A stretch of DNA of 64,000 bases, taken from positions 62,001 through 126,000 of the forward strand of contig NZ_BDCE01000052.1 in the NCBI RefSeq assembly GCF_001613345.1, read 5' to 3'. This DNA comes from Nocardia uniformis NBRC 13702 (GTDB lineage Bacteria; Actinomycetota; Actinomycetes; Mycobacteriales; Mycobacteriaceae). How positions within the stretch are numbered: the first letter of the stretch is position 1; each line of letters begins with the position of its first letter. A model generated the notes under the pieces. The model was not told the DNA's origin. It was given only the letters and a program-made list of their open reading frames with translations, and searched no databases. This document shows, piece after piece, positions 53,556-63,486 of the stretch. A program made the position numbers and the translations under genes.

Positions 53556-56500
53556 TCAATTCTCAGGACTGACAGAGTCGGGCTCATTCGGATTGTCCGG
53601 GTCAGGGCTCGTGGGTGCGGCGGCGCCGATCAGCTGGGCGAGCTCGGCTGGACCGGCGAGGTATTCGGGGGCGATGGTGCGGCCGGTGCGGATGTAGTGG
53701 AACGCCGCGCCGATCCGGTCGAGCGCGGCGGCCTCGGTCTCGCCGGTGCGGGCGGCGAGCAGGCGGGCCCAGGCGAGGCGGTAGACGGCCAGCTGGATCG
53801 CGACGGCCGATTCCTCCGCGGGGGCGGGTTCCGCGCCGGTCTTCCAGTCCACCACCATCCAGCGGCCGTCGGGTTCGCGGAATACCGCGTCGATGCGGCC
53901 GCGAATGACGGTGCCCGCCAGCGTGGTTTCGAAGGCGACCTCGACATCGACGGGGTTGCGGTCGGCCCATTCGGAGGCGAGGAACGCTTCCTGCAGGCGC
54001 ATGAGGTCGGCGTCGGTATCGGCGCTATCGGATGCGCCGGGGAGTTCGTCGAGGCCGAGTAGCCGGGTGGCGCCGAACCAGCGTTGCAGCCAGGCGTGGA
54101 AGGCGGTGCCGCGGCGGGCATAGGGGCTGGGCGGGAACGGGAGGGGACGGCGCAGGCGGGCGGCGAGTTTGGCCGGGTCGGAATGCAGGTCGACCAGCGC
54201 GGTGGCGGGGAGCTGGCCGGGCAGTTCGACCTCACGGGCGGATTGTTCCGCGGCGAGATACTCGGCGAGCAGGGCATCGACGTCGGCTTCCCAGCCGTCG
54301 GGATCGGCCGCGTGTGGGTCGAGCAGTGCGTCGAGCGATTCCGCGTCGTCGTGGAAATCGGTGATCGGGTCGGCGGAGTCACCGCCGACCGTTTCGGGCT
54401 CGCCACCGTCGGCCATGCTGTTGCCGAAGAGGCCGAAATCCAATTCGGTTTGTACGCCCTGGGATTCGCGACGCTGTTCGTCGCGCACGGCGGTCAGGGC
54501 GGCGCGGACCAGGCTCGCCGCTGCCTCCACATCGGTGCGGCGGGTACCGAGGGGGTCGCGGGGCCAGTACGCGGTTTGCGGATTGTCGGTGAAGGGGTTG
54601 GCGGTTTCCGGGGGCGGCGGGTCGTCCCAGCGGTCGATACGGAGGGCTCGGGCCAGCGGTCCGGGTTGTTCGGCGGCGTGCTTCAGATCCAGCAGGAAGT
54701 CGCTGGGGCCCTTGGGTTTCGAACCGGTTTCGGCCCAGTGGTGAGCGGAGACGAACAGCACGCGTTCGGTTCTGGTGAGGGCGACATAGAAGAGGCGGCG
54801 CTCCTCGTCGATGCGGCGGCTGGCGAGAGCCTTCTTGTGCGCGTCGAGGGCGCGTTCGAGGTCGGCGCGGTCGTAGATATCGGCGAGGTCGAGTACGGGG
54901 ACGCCGTCGGTGGAGTCGTCGCGCTGGCGGTCACCGCGCAGGGCGGTCGGGAGTTCGGCGAGTGCGCCCAACCAGGTGGTGGTGCCGGTGCCGGAGGGGA
55001 AGGTGCCGTCGACCACGTGCGGGACGGCCACCACCTCCCATTCCAGGCCCTTGGCGGCGTGCACGGTCAGCACCTGTACCCGGTCGCGGGCAACCTCCAC
55101 TTCGCCCGGCTCCAAGCCGTTTTCGACCTCCTCGGCGGCGGCCAGGAAGGCGAGCAGGCCGGTGAGCGAGGACCGGTGGTCGACGGCGTATCCGGATACC
55201 ACCTCCGCGAAGGCGTCGAGGTGTTCGCGGCCCGCGCCCGCACCGGCGGTGGCGCGGCGGGCCTGTGTTTCCACACCGACGCCGATGGTGCGTTCGACAT
55301 CGGCCACGAGTTCGGCCAGCGGCTGACCGCTGCGCTCGCGCAGCGCGGTGAGCTCCTGACCGAGCGCGATAATGCGTTGATAGCCCTGGACCGAATACTG
55401 TTCCGCCGCACCGGGGTCGGCAATCGCATCGGCCAGTCCGGCCCGTTCGGAGGGTTCCGGCGCGACCTCGCGCAGCGCCTCGTCGAGGGTGGTGGTGTCG
55501 GTGATCGCGGCATCCTGTCCGGCGGGTTGCCGAATGGACAGTTCGCGGGCACGGCGGGACAGGGCGGCGATATCGGCGACACCGATGCGCCAGCGGGCTC
55601 CGGTGAGAATACGAATGGCGGCGCTACCGGCCGACGGGTCGGCGATCAGGCGCAGGGTGGCGACGATATCGGCCACCTCGGGTGTGTGCAGCAGCCCGCC
55701 CAAACCGACGATCTCCACCGGTAATCCGCGCTCGCGCAGGGCTTCCGCGAGCGGAGCCGCATCGGCATTGCGGCGCACCAGCACCGCCGACGTGGGCGAC
55801 GGTTCCCCGGCATCGGCGGCCGCCTCCCACTCGACGGCGATTCGTTCGGCGACCCAATCGCGTTCCGCCACCACGGTGTCGGTGAGCGCGAACGCCACCA
55901 CGCCCGGTGTCGCATCGGGGCGCGGTCGCAGGGCGTCCACCGTGACACCGCCGCCCTCGGCCGCCCGGTGGCGCAGCGGATCGGCGACCAGATTCGCCAG
56001 GTCCAGGGCCTCCGGCGGATTCCGCCAGCTGGTGAGCAGCGGCAGAATCGGCGCGGGAACGCCTGGTGCGCAGGGGAAGTCGGTGGCGAACCGCGGCAGG
56101 TTCGCGGCCGACGCACCGCGCCAGCCGTAGATCGACTGCATCGGGTCGCCGACAGCGGTCACGGCCAGCGGCCGGTACCGGGAGTTACCGCCGTCCCCCA
56201 GTAATGGCGACGGTCCGGCGGCGGCAACCGATGTCGTTGCACCGCCGCCGAACAGCGATGCCAGCAGAATGCGTTGGGAATGGCCGGTGTCCTGGTATTC
56301 GTCGAGGAGGACGAGGCGGAAGCGTTCGCGTTCGGCCCTGGCGACCTCGGGGTGTTCGGCGGCCAGGCGGGCGGACAGCGACATCTGCGCGCCGAAGTCG
56401 AGGGCGCCGCGGCGGCGGAGTTCTTCGGCTACGCGTTCCACCAGGGGCAGCAGGGAGACGCGTTCCTGTTGGACATCGAGCAGGTCCAGGAGCGCCTTCT

Positions 56501-57146
56501 TGGGTCCGCCGCGCTGTTTGGGACCGGCGGGCAGGGTGTGGATGAGGCGGTCCAATTCCCCGTGGGCATCGCGTAATCGGTTCGGCTGGACCAGGTGTTC
56601 GGCGAGTTGACCGGAGAGGGCGAGAACGGCCTCGGTGACCGAGACCGGGGTGCGGTCGGTATCGAGGTCGCCGTCCCAGGTGGAGACGACCCGGAAGGCC
56701 AACTGCCAGAGCTGGGTCTGGGTGAGCAGGGTGGCATTGGGTTCGACGGGAATGAGTAGGCCGTGTTCGGTGAGCAGGCGGCCCGCGTAGGAGTGGTAGG
56801 TGCTGATCTCCGGCTCGGAACCGGTGAGCAGGGCGCGCAGGTGCCCCGTCGGATCGATTTCGCGCACCAGGGGCGAGCCGGCGAGCCGCGCCAGGCGGGT
56901 ACGAATACGGGAGGTCAACTGCTGGGCGGCTTTTCGGGTGAAGGTGAGACCCAGCACCTGTTCGGGTTCGACGAGGCCATTGGCGACCATCCAGACCACG
57001 CGGGCCGCCATGGTCTCGGTTTTACCCGCCCCCGCACCCGCGACGACCAGGGTGGGGCCGGGCGGGGCAGCGATAACGGCGGCCTGCTCGTCGGTGGGCG
57101 GGGGCAGGCCCAGCGCGTCGGCCAGTTGACGCGGGGTGATCGTCAC
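53556..57146 (-). CDS. adnB: AdnB, helicase-nuclease subunit (1196 aa)
   Basis: Subunit of the AdnAB motor-nuclease, which resects double-strand breaks in mycobacteria and relatives. N-terminal UvrD-like motor: Walker A VAGAGAGKTETM (about 33), LLDEYQDTGHSQRILL, GDPMQSIYGWRGA, AAKGLEWEVVAVPHV and FYVALTRTER. C-terminal RecB-type nuclease with the catalytic VVDWKTG near residue 1100. The start at 57146 overlaps the adnA stop by 4 bp, so the subunits should be made together. Assignment of B against A follows the M. tuberculosis order (Rv3201c/Rv3202c). Confidence 0.93.
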   Translation of the reverse strand: MTITPRQLADALGLPPPTDEQAAVIAAPPGPTLVVAGAGAGKTETMAARVVWMVANGLVEPEQVLGLTFTRKAAQQLTSRIRTRLARLAGSPLVREIDPTGHLRALLTGSEPEISTYHSYAGRLLTEHGLLIPVEPNATLLTQTQLWQLAFRVVSTWDGDLDTDRTPVSVTEAVLALSGQLAEHLVQPNRLRDAHGELDRLIHTLPAGPKQRGGPKKALLDLLDVQQERVSLLPLVERVAEELRRRGALDFGAQMSLSARLAAEHPEVARAERERFRLVLLDEYQDTGHSQRILLASLFGGGATTSVAAAGPSPLLGDGGNSRYRPLAVTAVGDPMQSIYGWRGASAANLPRFATDFPCAPGVPAPILPLLTSWRNPPEALDLANLVADPLRHRAAEGGGVTVDALRPRPDATPGVVAFALTDTVVAERDWVAERIAVEWEAAADAGEPSPTSAVLVRRNADAAPLAEALRERGLPVEIVGLGGLLHTPEVADIVATLRLIADPSAGSAAIRILTGARWRIGVADIAALSRRARELSIRQPAGQDAAITDTTTLDEALREVAPEPSERAGLADAIADPGAAEQYSVQGYQRIIALGQELTALRERSGQPLAELVADVERTIGVGVETQARRATAGAGAGREHLDAFAEVVSGYAVDHRSSLTGLLAFLAAAEEVENGLEPGEVEVARDRVQVLTVHAAKGLEWEVVAVPHVVDGTFPSGTGTTTWLGALAELPTALRGDRQRDDSTDGVPVLDLADIYDRADLERALDAHKKALASRRIDEERRLFYVALTRTERVLFVSAHHWAETGSKPKGPSDFLLDLKHAAEQPGPLARALRIDRWDDPPPPETANPFTDNPQTAYWPRDPLGTRRTDVEAAASLVRAALTAVRDEQRRESQGVQTELDFGLFGNSMADGGEPETVGGDSADPITDFHDDAESLDALLDPHAADPDGWEADVDALLAEYLAAEQSAREVELPGQLPATALVDLHSDPAKLAARLRRPLPFPPSPYARRGTAFHAWLQRWFGATRLLGLDELPGASDSADTDADLMRLQEAFLASEWADRNPVDVEVAFETTLAGTVIRGRIDAVFREPDGRWMVVDWKTGAEPAPAEESAVAIQLAVYRLAWARLLAARTGETEAAALDRIGAAFHYIRTGRTIAPEYLAGPAELAQLIGAAAPTSPDPDNPNEPDSVSPEN

Positions 57147-60100
57147 TCGTCGGTCACCTGCCGCCCGGTGTCCTGAACCGGGCAGCTGCCCGCGACCTTG
57201 CAGTGGCGGCAGCCGTCATTGCGCATGGCGAGATAGCTGGGGCCGCGGGTGGCGGCGGCGGCATCGTGAATCACGCCGCGCCACTGGTCGATTCCGGCGG
57301 CATCCAGGGGTGGCTGCATACGCTGGGTCGCGCCCTCCTTGGCGCTGGGCTTGGCCACGTAGATGAGCCGCGCGCCACCGGGTTCGCCCTCGCCGAGCGC
57401 GCCCTCGGCGGCGGCGACCTGATAGGTGGCGAGCTGGGCGTGGTCCTCGGCGGCCTGTTTGGAGATGGGCGTCTTACCGGTTTTGACGTCGACGATGACG
57501 AAGCGGCCCAGGCTGTCTCGCTCCACCCGGTCGACGCGGCCCCTGATCCGGACGGGGTGCTCGCCCGCGGCGCGCGGGGGCAGCACCAGATCTACCGGGA
57601 CCTCGACACCCAGGGCGGTGAGTTCGTCGCGGGTATTGCGCAACCAGTCCAGGAAGGTGTCGACCATGGTTTCGGTGCGGCGCAATTCCTGACGGGAATG
57701 CCAGTTCTCGCCCTCACGCGAACTGGGATCGACCTTTTTCCACGCCTTCGCCAGGGCGAGTTTCACCTGTGCCTCGCTGACCTGACCGGCGAGGGCCTGG
57801 ACGAGGGTGTGCACCAGATTGCCCTTGAGGGCGTGCGGATTCTCGCCGTCGCCGCCGCCATGCCGCTCCAATGCCCAACGGAGCGGGCAGGTTTTGAGCT
57901 GGTCGACGGTGGACGGCGACAGCGCGACGGCACCGTCCTCGGTATCCCACAGCGGGTTGTCGGAGCTGAGTTCGGCGGTGCCGTACCACTCGTCCGGATG
58001 TGCGCCACGAACGCCGCCCGCGGCCAGTCGGGCAAGTTGGTGCGCCGCGCGGGTGCGGCGGTCCGGGTCGGTCTCGGGATCGCAGACGGCCCCGCGCAAT
58101 TCGGCGATGAGAGCGTGCATGGCGAGGGCGCGGCCCGGGTCGACGGGCGTCGGCACCCGGCCCGGTTCCCCGTGGTCGGCTTCGGCGTCGAGTTCGGCGA
58201 GGAATCGCGACGGCGACAAATCCTGGTCGCCGGTGACGGATTCGACCGCGGTCACCAACAGTGAACGCCGCGCCCGCCCACAGGCGACCAGCAGTAGCCG
58301 CCGCTCCTCCGCGAGCAGCGGAGCCGCGCGGCTCATCCGCTCACCCGTACCCCCGACTCCGGCCAGCAGATCGACCATGTCCTCGATACCGAGCAGCGTG
58401 CCGCGCGGTCGCAGATTCGGCCAGATCCCCTCCTGCACCCCGGCCACCACCACGGTGTCCCACTCCCGGCCGGCGGAACCGTGCGCGCTGACAATGGACA
58501 CCGCCGCACCCGGATCGGTGTGCGGCGCGTTGTCCTGCGGAATCTCCTGCTGCTCCAGGTATTCCACGAAGCCTTCGATGGTGGCGTGCGGCAGCCGATC
58601 CACATACGCACCCGCCGCCTCGAACAAACCCACCACCGCGTCCAGATCCCGGTCCGCCTGCATTCCGACCGCTCCCCCGCGCTCGGACTGCCCCACCCAC
58701 CGCCGCTCCAGGGTCGACCCGGTCCACAGCGCCCAGAGCACGTCCTCCAGTCCTTCGCCCTTGCGCCGCGCGGCGCGCGCCCGCCCAACGGCTTTCAGCA
58801 CGCGCCGCAGCGGGGCGGCCTCCACTTCGGTGAGCCGATCGAGAATCGCCCTGTCCCCCACGCCGATCAGCAGATCGCGCAGGATCTCCGCCGAGGAGCG
58901 ATCGAGGTCGGCGTAGCGCTCGTGCTGAACAGCCTCGTCCGCGCGGTCGGCACCGTCGGCCCTCGTACGAACCGCGCTCGAATCAGCTGGATGCCCTGAC
59001 GCCCGCACGCTACCGACGTTCGTGTTCCTCGACTGCCTCGGAGCATCGGCCGCCGGACCGGAATTCGGTGAAATCTCCTGGGCGGCCCGGTTATCCGACG
59101 AATCCATTGGCCGCACGCCATCGGTCGCACCGGCGGCGTCGGTCGATGCTGTAGCGCGCTGCTCCGCGCCGCGGTCGCCCCCAGTCGCGACCGGTCCGTA
59201 TCTCGCAGACCCGTCGGTCGGGACGTGGGTGTCCGACTCCTCGCGCGGGGTCCTGGTGTCGACGGGTCCGGATGGCCGCGGGTCCGAGTTCTCGCCCACG
59301 GAGGCCGTTGCTTCCGCCACGGTGCTGGCATCCGAACCATGTTCGGGCACAACCGCATCGGAAGCGGGGTCGTCCTCGCGGTAGCCCCGGTCCGGGTAGC
59401 CGAGTTCCAGCACGGTGCGGCGGATGCCGCGGCGCAGGCGGCGCAGGCTGATCTGATCCGCGCCGCCGAGGGGTCCGGCGAGCAGATCCAGGGCGTCGTC
59501 GGCGGTGAACACCGACAGGCGGGGGCCGGGGATTCGGCTCGGGTCGCTGGCCATGACCGCGCGCAGGGCCAGGAGCGCCCAACTCGCGCCGCGTCGGCGG
59601 GCGAGGGGCGCGTCGGGCGGGGGTTGGCGGACCGGGACGCCCGCGGCCAGGAGTGCGCGGCGTAATGGGGCCAGGGACAGCGGGATCGAGCGGACGATTA
59701 CCGCCATGCTGGACCACGGGACGCCGTGGGTGAGGTGGGCGCGGCGGAAGTGGTCGGCTACGAGGGCGGCTTCCTTCGCGGGAGTGGTGAGAACGCGGAC
59801 CTGGACCTCGCCGTCGAAAACCGGGTCGGCGATGGCGTTTTCGGGCGGCCCGGCGTGCGCACCATCCATACCGGCGGGCGCATCGACCATTCCGCCTTCG
59901 GCGTCGGCTGCTCCGGCATGCGCGCCGTCCACCTCGGCACGCGGATCATCAGGGGCGCGCCGCACCTTCGCGGAGGTGCGGCGCAGGTCGGCGGGTGAGG
60001 TGCGATGGGGACTCAGGCCGGGCAGGCGGGCGGTGATTCGGGCGACCGCCGCGTGGATAGCTGGAGCGTTGCGGTGGTTGTGGCGCAGGATGATTCGGCG

Positions 60101-61111
60101 ATCCGGTGGCGCGTCGGGGTCGGCGGCGAAGCGGGAGTCCGCGCCGCGGAAGGTGAAGACGGACTGGTCGGGGTCACCTGCGATGACCGTGGTGGCGGGT
60201 CCGGAGCCGAGGGCGCGAATGAGTTGGGCCGCCTGTGGATCCAGGTGTTGGGCGTCGTCGACGAGGAGGTGGTGGATGCGGGTGCGTTCGGCGGCGAGCA
60301 GGTCCGGGTCGAGGATCAGGGCGTCGATGGCCGCGCCGATCAGTTCGGCGGCGTCGAGGGCGGGGGCGCTGGCCTCGGGGGCCTCGATACCGACCGACCA
60401 GCGCAGCAGCATGGTTTGTTCGTAGCGTTCGGCGAATCGGCCCGCGGCCACCCATTCGGGGTGCTCGTATTTGCTACCGAGTTCCACCAGGTCCTCGGGG
60501 CCGAGGCCGCGTTCGGTGGCACGCAACATCAGGTCGCGCAATTGTTCAGCGAATCCGGTGGTGGGTAGCGCCGGATGCAGCCGTTCGGGCCAATCGGGCG
60601 CACCGTCGGAGAGTTCCCCGCGCAGCAGCTCGCGCAGCACCATGTCCTGCTCGGATCCGGTGAGCAGGCGCGGCGGCGGATTGCCGTGGGTGGCGGCGTG
60701 GGTGCGCAGAATCCCGAAGGCGTAGGAGTGCACGGTGCGCACCAGCGGGCCGCGGGTGGCCCCGGGGACGCCCCCGAGTTCCGGATCGCTCGCCGCGACC
60801 CGAGCGGTGAGTGCGTTGCGCACGGCGGTGGCGGCGCGCTTGGAGTAGGTGAGCACCATGACCGAGTCCGGATCGGCCCCGGCCGCGATCCGGGCGGCGG
60901 CCAGGTCGACAAGCAGAGCGGTCTTTCCGGTCCCCGGTCCGCCGAGGACCTGCCACGGCCGCCAACCGGGGTCCAGCCCTATTTCCTCGAACAGCTCCCC
61001 GACGGCGGCGTCCCACTCCCGGGGGCGGGGCGCAGCCTCGGCCCGGCGCACCAATCGCACCGAGCTATCCGATCGCATCACGCGGGCTATTTCAACAGAC
61101 GCCCCCGACAT
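57143..61111 (-). CDS. adnA: AdnA, helicase-nuclease subunit with Fe-S cluster (1322 aa)
   Basis: Partner of AdnB. Motor domain: Walker A LGGPGTGKTALLV (about 60), HLLVDDAQHLDPQ, GDPDQSVFTFRGAD. The nuclease domain at the C-terminus has VIVDVKTGK (about 1209) and cysteines for an Fe-S cluster (TCPLRW near 1075; CRHC and CP near 1302-1311). Oddities: two low-complexity insertions, one near residues 380-425 (Ala/Gly/Asp-rich) and a long one near 580-730, rich in Ser, Asp, Arg and Pro, which makes the protein much longer than the roughly 1050 aa of mycobacterial AdnA. ATG at 61111. Confidence 0.93.
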   Translation of the reverse strand: MSGASVEIARVMRSDSSVRLVRRAEAAPRPREWDAAVGELFEEIGLDPGWRPWQVLGGPGTGKTALLVDLAAARIAAGADPDSVMVLTYSKRAATAVRNALTARVAASDPELGGVPGATRGPLVRTVHSYAFGILRTHAATHGNPPPRLLTGSEQDMVLRELLRGELSDGAPDWPERLHPALPTTGFAEQLRDLMLRATERGLGPEDLVELGSKYEHPEWVAAGRFAERYEQTMLLRWSVGIEAPEASAPALDAAELIGAAIDALILDPDLLAAERTRIHHLLVDDAQHLDPQAAQLIRALGSGPATTVIAGDPDQSVFTFRGADSRFAADPDAPPDRRIILRHNHRNAPAIHAAVARITARLPGLSPHRTSPADLRRTSAKVRRAPDDPRAEVDGAHAGAADAEGGMVDAPAGMDGAHAGPPENAIADPVFDGEVQVRVLTTPAKEAALVADHFRRAHLTHGVPWSSMAVIVRSIPLSLAPLRRALLAAGVPVRQPPPDAPLARRRGASWALLALRAVMASDPSRIPGPRLSVFTADDALDLLAGPLGGADQISLRRLRRGIRRTVLELGYPDRGYREDDPASDAVVPEHGSDASTVAEATASVGENSDPRPSGPVDTRTPREESDTHVPTDGSARYGPVATGGDRGAEQRATASTDAAGATDGVRPMDSSDNRAAQEISPNSGPAADAPRQSRNTNVGSVRASGHPADSSAVRTRADGADRADEAVQHERYADLDRSSAEILRDLLIGVGDRAILDRLTEVEAAPLRRVLKAVGRARAARRKGEGLEDVLWALWTGSTLERRWVGQSERGGAVGMQADRDLDAVVGLFEAAGAYVDRLPHATIEGFVEYLEQQEIPQDNAPHTDPGAAVSIVSAHGSAGREWDTVVVAGVQEGIWPNLRPRGTLLGIEDMVDLLAGVGGTGERMSRAAPLLAEERRLLLVACGRARRSLLVTAVESVTGDQDLSPSRFLAELDAEADHGEPGRVPTPVDPGRALAMHALIAELRGAVCDPETDPDRRTRAAHQLARLAAGGVRGAHPDEWYGTAELSSDNPLWDTEDGAVALSPSTVDQLKTCPLRWALERHGGGDGENPHALKGNLVHTLVQALAGQVSEAQVKLALAKAWKKVDPSSREGENWHSRQELRRTETMVDTFLDWLRNTRDELTALGVEVPVDLVLPPRAAGEHPVRIRGRVDRVERDSLGRFVIVDVKTGKTPISKQAAEDHAQLATYQVAAAEGALGEGEPGGARLIYVAKPSAKEGATQRMQPPLDAAGIDQWRGVIHDAAAATRGPSYLAMRNDGCRHCKVAGSCPVQDTGRQVTDE

Positions 61112-61194
61112 ATGTGTTTGCCCATCCTTCGCTAACTGCGTTGGGCCACGTTATCCGGCCTGCGTCTGTCGGACCCCCACGGCACAATGGGTCG

Positions 61195-61971
61195 GTGGCC
61201 GATCTTCATATTCATCGTTATGGCCCCTCGACAGGGCCGGTAGTGCTCGCGCTGCACGGACTCACCGGTCACGGTCAGCGGTGGCGGGTGCTCGCCGAAG
61301 AGTACTTACCCGATATTCGGGTGATCGCTCCGGATCTGCGGGGACATGGGCGGTCCACTGAATTGCCGCCGTGGGATTTCGAGACGGTCGTGGCTGATCT
61401 AGCGGAGTTGCTGGCGGCGGAGACCAGCAAACCGGTGGTGGTGGTCGGGCATTCGTTCGGCGGTGCGGCGGGGGTGCATCTGGCGAGGCAGCGGCCCGAT
61501 CTGGTGCGGGCGCTGGTGCTGTTGGATCCGGCGATCGGGCTCGATCCGGAGTTGTTGCTGTCGATCGCGACCAGCACGCTCGAGCATCCGGATTACGAGA
61601 GCGTCGAGGCGGCGCGGTTCGACAAATTGGAAACCGCGTGGGCGGATGTGGAGCCGCGCGTTCTGGAGGCCGAACTCGCCGAGCATCTGGTGCCGACCGC
61701 CACCGGGCGTGTCCGCTGGCGGATCAGTCCGCCCGCGATCACGTCCTACTGGGGGCAACTGGCGCGCGAGTTCGTACTGCCGCCCGCTGATCTGCCGACC
61801 GCACTGGTCCAGGCCATGAAGGTGCGGCCGCCCTTCGTGACCGCGGCATTCCGCACCGCCATGACCGAGCGACTGGGCGATCGGTTGACGGCGCGCGAAT
61901 TCGACTGCGACCACATGGTGCCGCAGGCCCGGCCCGCCGAGACAGCGGCCCTCATCCGGTCCATGCTCTGA
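61195..61971 (+). CDS. Alpha/beta hydrolase (LipV-like, 258 aa)
   Basis: Esterase-type hydrolase. HG oxyanion motif ALHGLTGHGQRW, nucleophile Ser in VVGHSFGGAAG, an Asp in LLDPAIG and the catalytic His in FDCDHMVPQ near the end. No signal peptide. GTG at 61195 is chosen because homologues start at this point and the upstream part of the frame is not conserved-looking. Divergent from adnA with 83 bp between the start codons, the same place as lipV (Rv3203) in M. tuberculosis. Substrate not predictable. Confidence 0.88.
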   Translation: MADLHIHRYGPSTGPVVLALHGLTGHGQRWRVLAEEYLPDIRVIAPDLRGHGRSTELPPWDFETVVADLAELLAAETSKPVVVVGHSFGGAAGVHLARQRPDLVRALVLLDPAIGLDPELLLSIATSTLEHPDYESVEAARFDKLETAWADVEPRVLEAELAEHLVPTATGRVRWRISPPAITSYWGQLAREFVLPPADLPTALVQAMKVRPPFVTAAFRTAMTERLGDRLTAREFDCDHMVPQARPAETAALIRSML

Positions 61972-62005
61972 AATATCACCCACATACCGACCAGGGACAT
62001 CCGAT

Positions 62006-62329
62006 ATGGCGACGACCGAAGCCCAGATCGAACGGGTGCGGGAACTGGTGGCGGCCATTCCACCCGGTCGAGTGGCCACCTACGGCGATATCGCGGCCGC
62101 TGCGAACCTCTCCACACCTCGCACGGTCGGCTGGATCATGCGGACCGATTCCGCCGACCTGCCGTGGCATCGGGTGCTGCGGGCCGACGGCCGGCCCGCG
62201 CCGCATCTGGCCGGACGACAGCTGAGCCGCCTCGCCGCGGAGGGCTGCCCGATCGTCGACGATCGCGTGGATCTGTCCCGAGCACGATTCGATTTCGATT
62301 GTGGGCGAAACGAGTTGAACTCCGGCTGA
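62006..62329 (+). CDS. Alkyltransferase-like (ATL) DNA repair protein (107 aa)
   Basis: Homologous to the DNA-binding domain of O6-alkylguanine methyltransferases, but the active-site PCHRV reads PWHRV (residues about 53-57). The protein can therefore flip and bind alkylated guanine but not remove the alkyl group; known ATLs hand such sites to nucleotide excision repair. Helix-turn-helix segment GRVATYGDIAAAA and the RTVGWIMR Arg-finger region are present. ATG at 62006. It lies 34 bp after the hydrolase gene, as in M. tuberculosis (Rv3204). Confidence 0.92.
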   Translation: MATTEAQIERVRELVAAIPPGRVATYGDIAAAANLSTPRTVGWIMRTDSADLPWHRVLRADGRPAPHLAGRQLSRLAAEGCPIVDDRVDLSRARFDFDCGRNELNSG

Positions 62330-62404
62330 ATCATCAGGGAACCCTCAGGTTGGGTTCGGCCGAAGCCGGCCCGCCCGAGTAGGGCGGGCGGTTACCGTTA
62401 TTCC

Positions 62405-63133
62405 ATGTCCACCCGTCTGGCATGCGTGGTGTTCGATGCGACCGAGCCCAGGACCGTGGCCCGCTTCTGGGCCGAACTACTCGGTTGGGATATCACGGTG
62501 GATCGACCCACCGAGGTCGATGTCGCCGCGCCCGACCCGGACAGTCTCGACGTCGCATTGACCTTCCTACCCTCGCGCCACCGCAAGTCCACGAAGAACC
62601 GCATTCATCTGGATCTGGCCACCAGATCGCTGGATCACCAACGGGTGCAGGTGGATCGAGCGCTATCGCTGGGCGCGCGCCGCCTGGATATCGGCCAGGG
62701 TCCGGTGCCGTGGACGGTCCTCGCCGATCCGGAGGGCAATGAATTCTGCGTCCTGGAACCGCGCGAGCACTACGTCGACACCGGCGCGGTAGCCGCCATT
62801 GTGGTGGATACCTTGAATCCGTTGCGGCTGGCCGAGTTCTGGTCGATGGCCTCGGGGTGGCCGCTCACCCATGACACCGCGCGCTACGCGGGAATCCGAT
62901 CGGCCACCGGATTGGGTCCGTGGCTGGAATTCCTACGCACCGACAGACAACCCGACCGCGGCCGCCTACATCTGGATCTCACGGCTTTCCCGACCGATGA
63001 TCCGGCCGAGGAGGCCGCCCGGCTACGGGCCGCGGGCGCGGTCCCCGTCAGCTCCGCGCGGCCCGATGATCCGGTGGTCCTGGCAGATCCCGATACCAAT
63101 GAATTCTGCCTGCTGCGACCGACTTCCGACTGA
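62405..63133 (+). CDS. VOC (glyoxalase-like) superfamily protein, two domains (242 aa)
   Basis: Two tandem glyoxalase/bleomycin-resistance-fold halves: residues about 5-118 (ARFWAELLGWDI ... DPEGNEFCVLEP) and 128-240 (LAEFWSMASGWPL ... DPDTNEFCLLRP). Each half keeps the terminal Glu that often binds a metal; the His ligands at IHLDL and LHLDL are also present. Function of this subgroup is unknown. ATG at 62405, preceded by a short GC hairpin (cgggcgg region) but no strong Shine-Dalgarno sequence. Single-gene unit, convergent with whiB2. Confidence 0.87.
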   Translation: MSTRLACVVFDATEPRTVARFWAELLGWDITVDRPTEVDVAAPDPDSLDVALTFLPSRHRKSTKNRIHLDLATRSLDHQRVQVDRALSLGARRLDIGQGPVPWTVLADPEGNEFCVLEPREHYVDTGAVAAIVVDTLNPLRLAEFWSMASGWPLTHDTARYAGIRSATGLGPWLEFLRTDRQPDRGRLHLDLTAFPTDDPAEEAARLRAAGAVPVSSARPDDPVVLADPDTNEFCLLRPTSD

Positions 63134-63153
63134 TCGCGACCTGATCGCGGCCC

Positions 63154-63441
63154 TCAGGCCGCCTCCCCCTTTTTGAGGCGCCGCCGTTCGCGCTCGGACA
63201 GTCCGCCCCAGATACCGAAGCGCTCATCACGCTCCATGGCGAATTCCAGGCACTGCACTCGCACCTCACAGCTCCCGCAAATGCGCTTGGCATCGCGGGT
63301 GGAGCCGCCCTTCTCCGGATAGAACGCCTCCGGATCGGTCTGGGTGCACAGTCCACGCTCCCGCCAACCGGTATCGGTGGGTTCGGTGCCGTCCGCGATG
63401 GTTTCGAATGCCGCGTCGAACTTGGTGAACATCAATTTCAT
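63154..63441 (-). CDS. whiB2: WhiB2/WhmD-type transcription factor (95 aa)
   Basis: Fe-S WhiB protein of the WhiB2 subgroup, which controls septation and cell division in mycobacteria and Streptomyces (WhiB). Cysteines: RGLCTQTDPEAFYPEKGG, then CGSCEVRVQC (CxxC-x5-C). The GIWGG turn (RFGIWGGLSERERRRL) and a basic end are typical. The PEKGGSTRDAKRIC segment separates it from WhiB1. ATG at 63441 has GGAGG 8 nt upstream; a TTG six codons earlier is not needed. Convergent with the VOC gene. Confidence 0.94.
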   Translation of the reverse strand: MKLMFTKFDAAFETIADGTEPTDTGWRERGLCTQTDPEAFYPEKGGSTRDAKRICGSCEVRVQCLEFAMERDERFGIWGGLSERERRRLKKGEAA

Positions 63442-63486
63442 TGCTGTGCCTCCAAGCAATCAGGGTGATTTCGCTACCGGGTGGGA

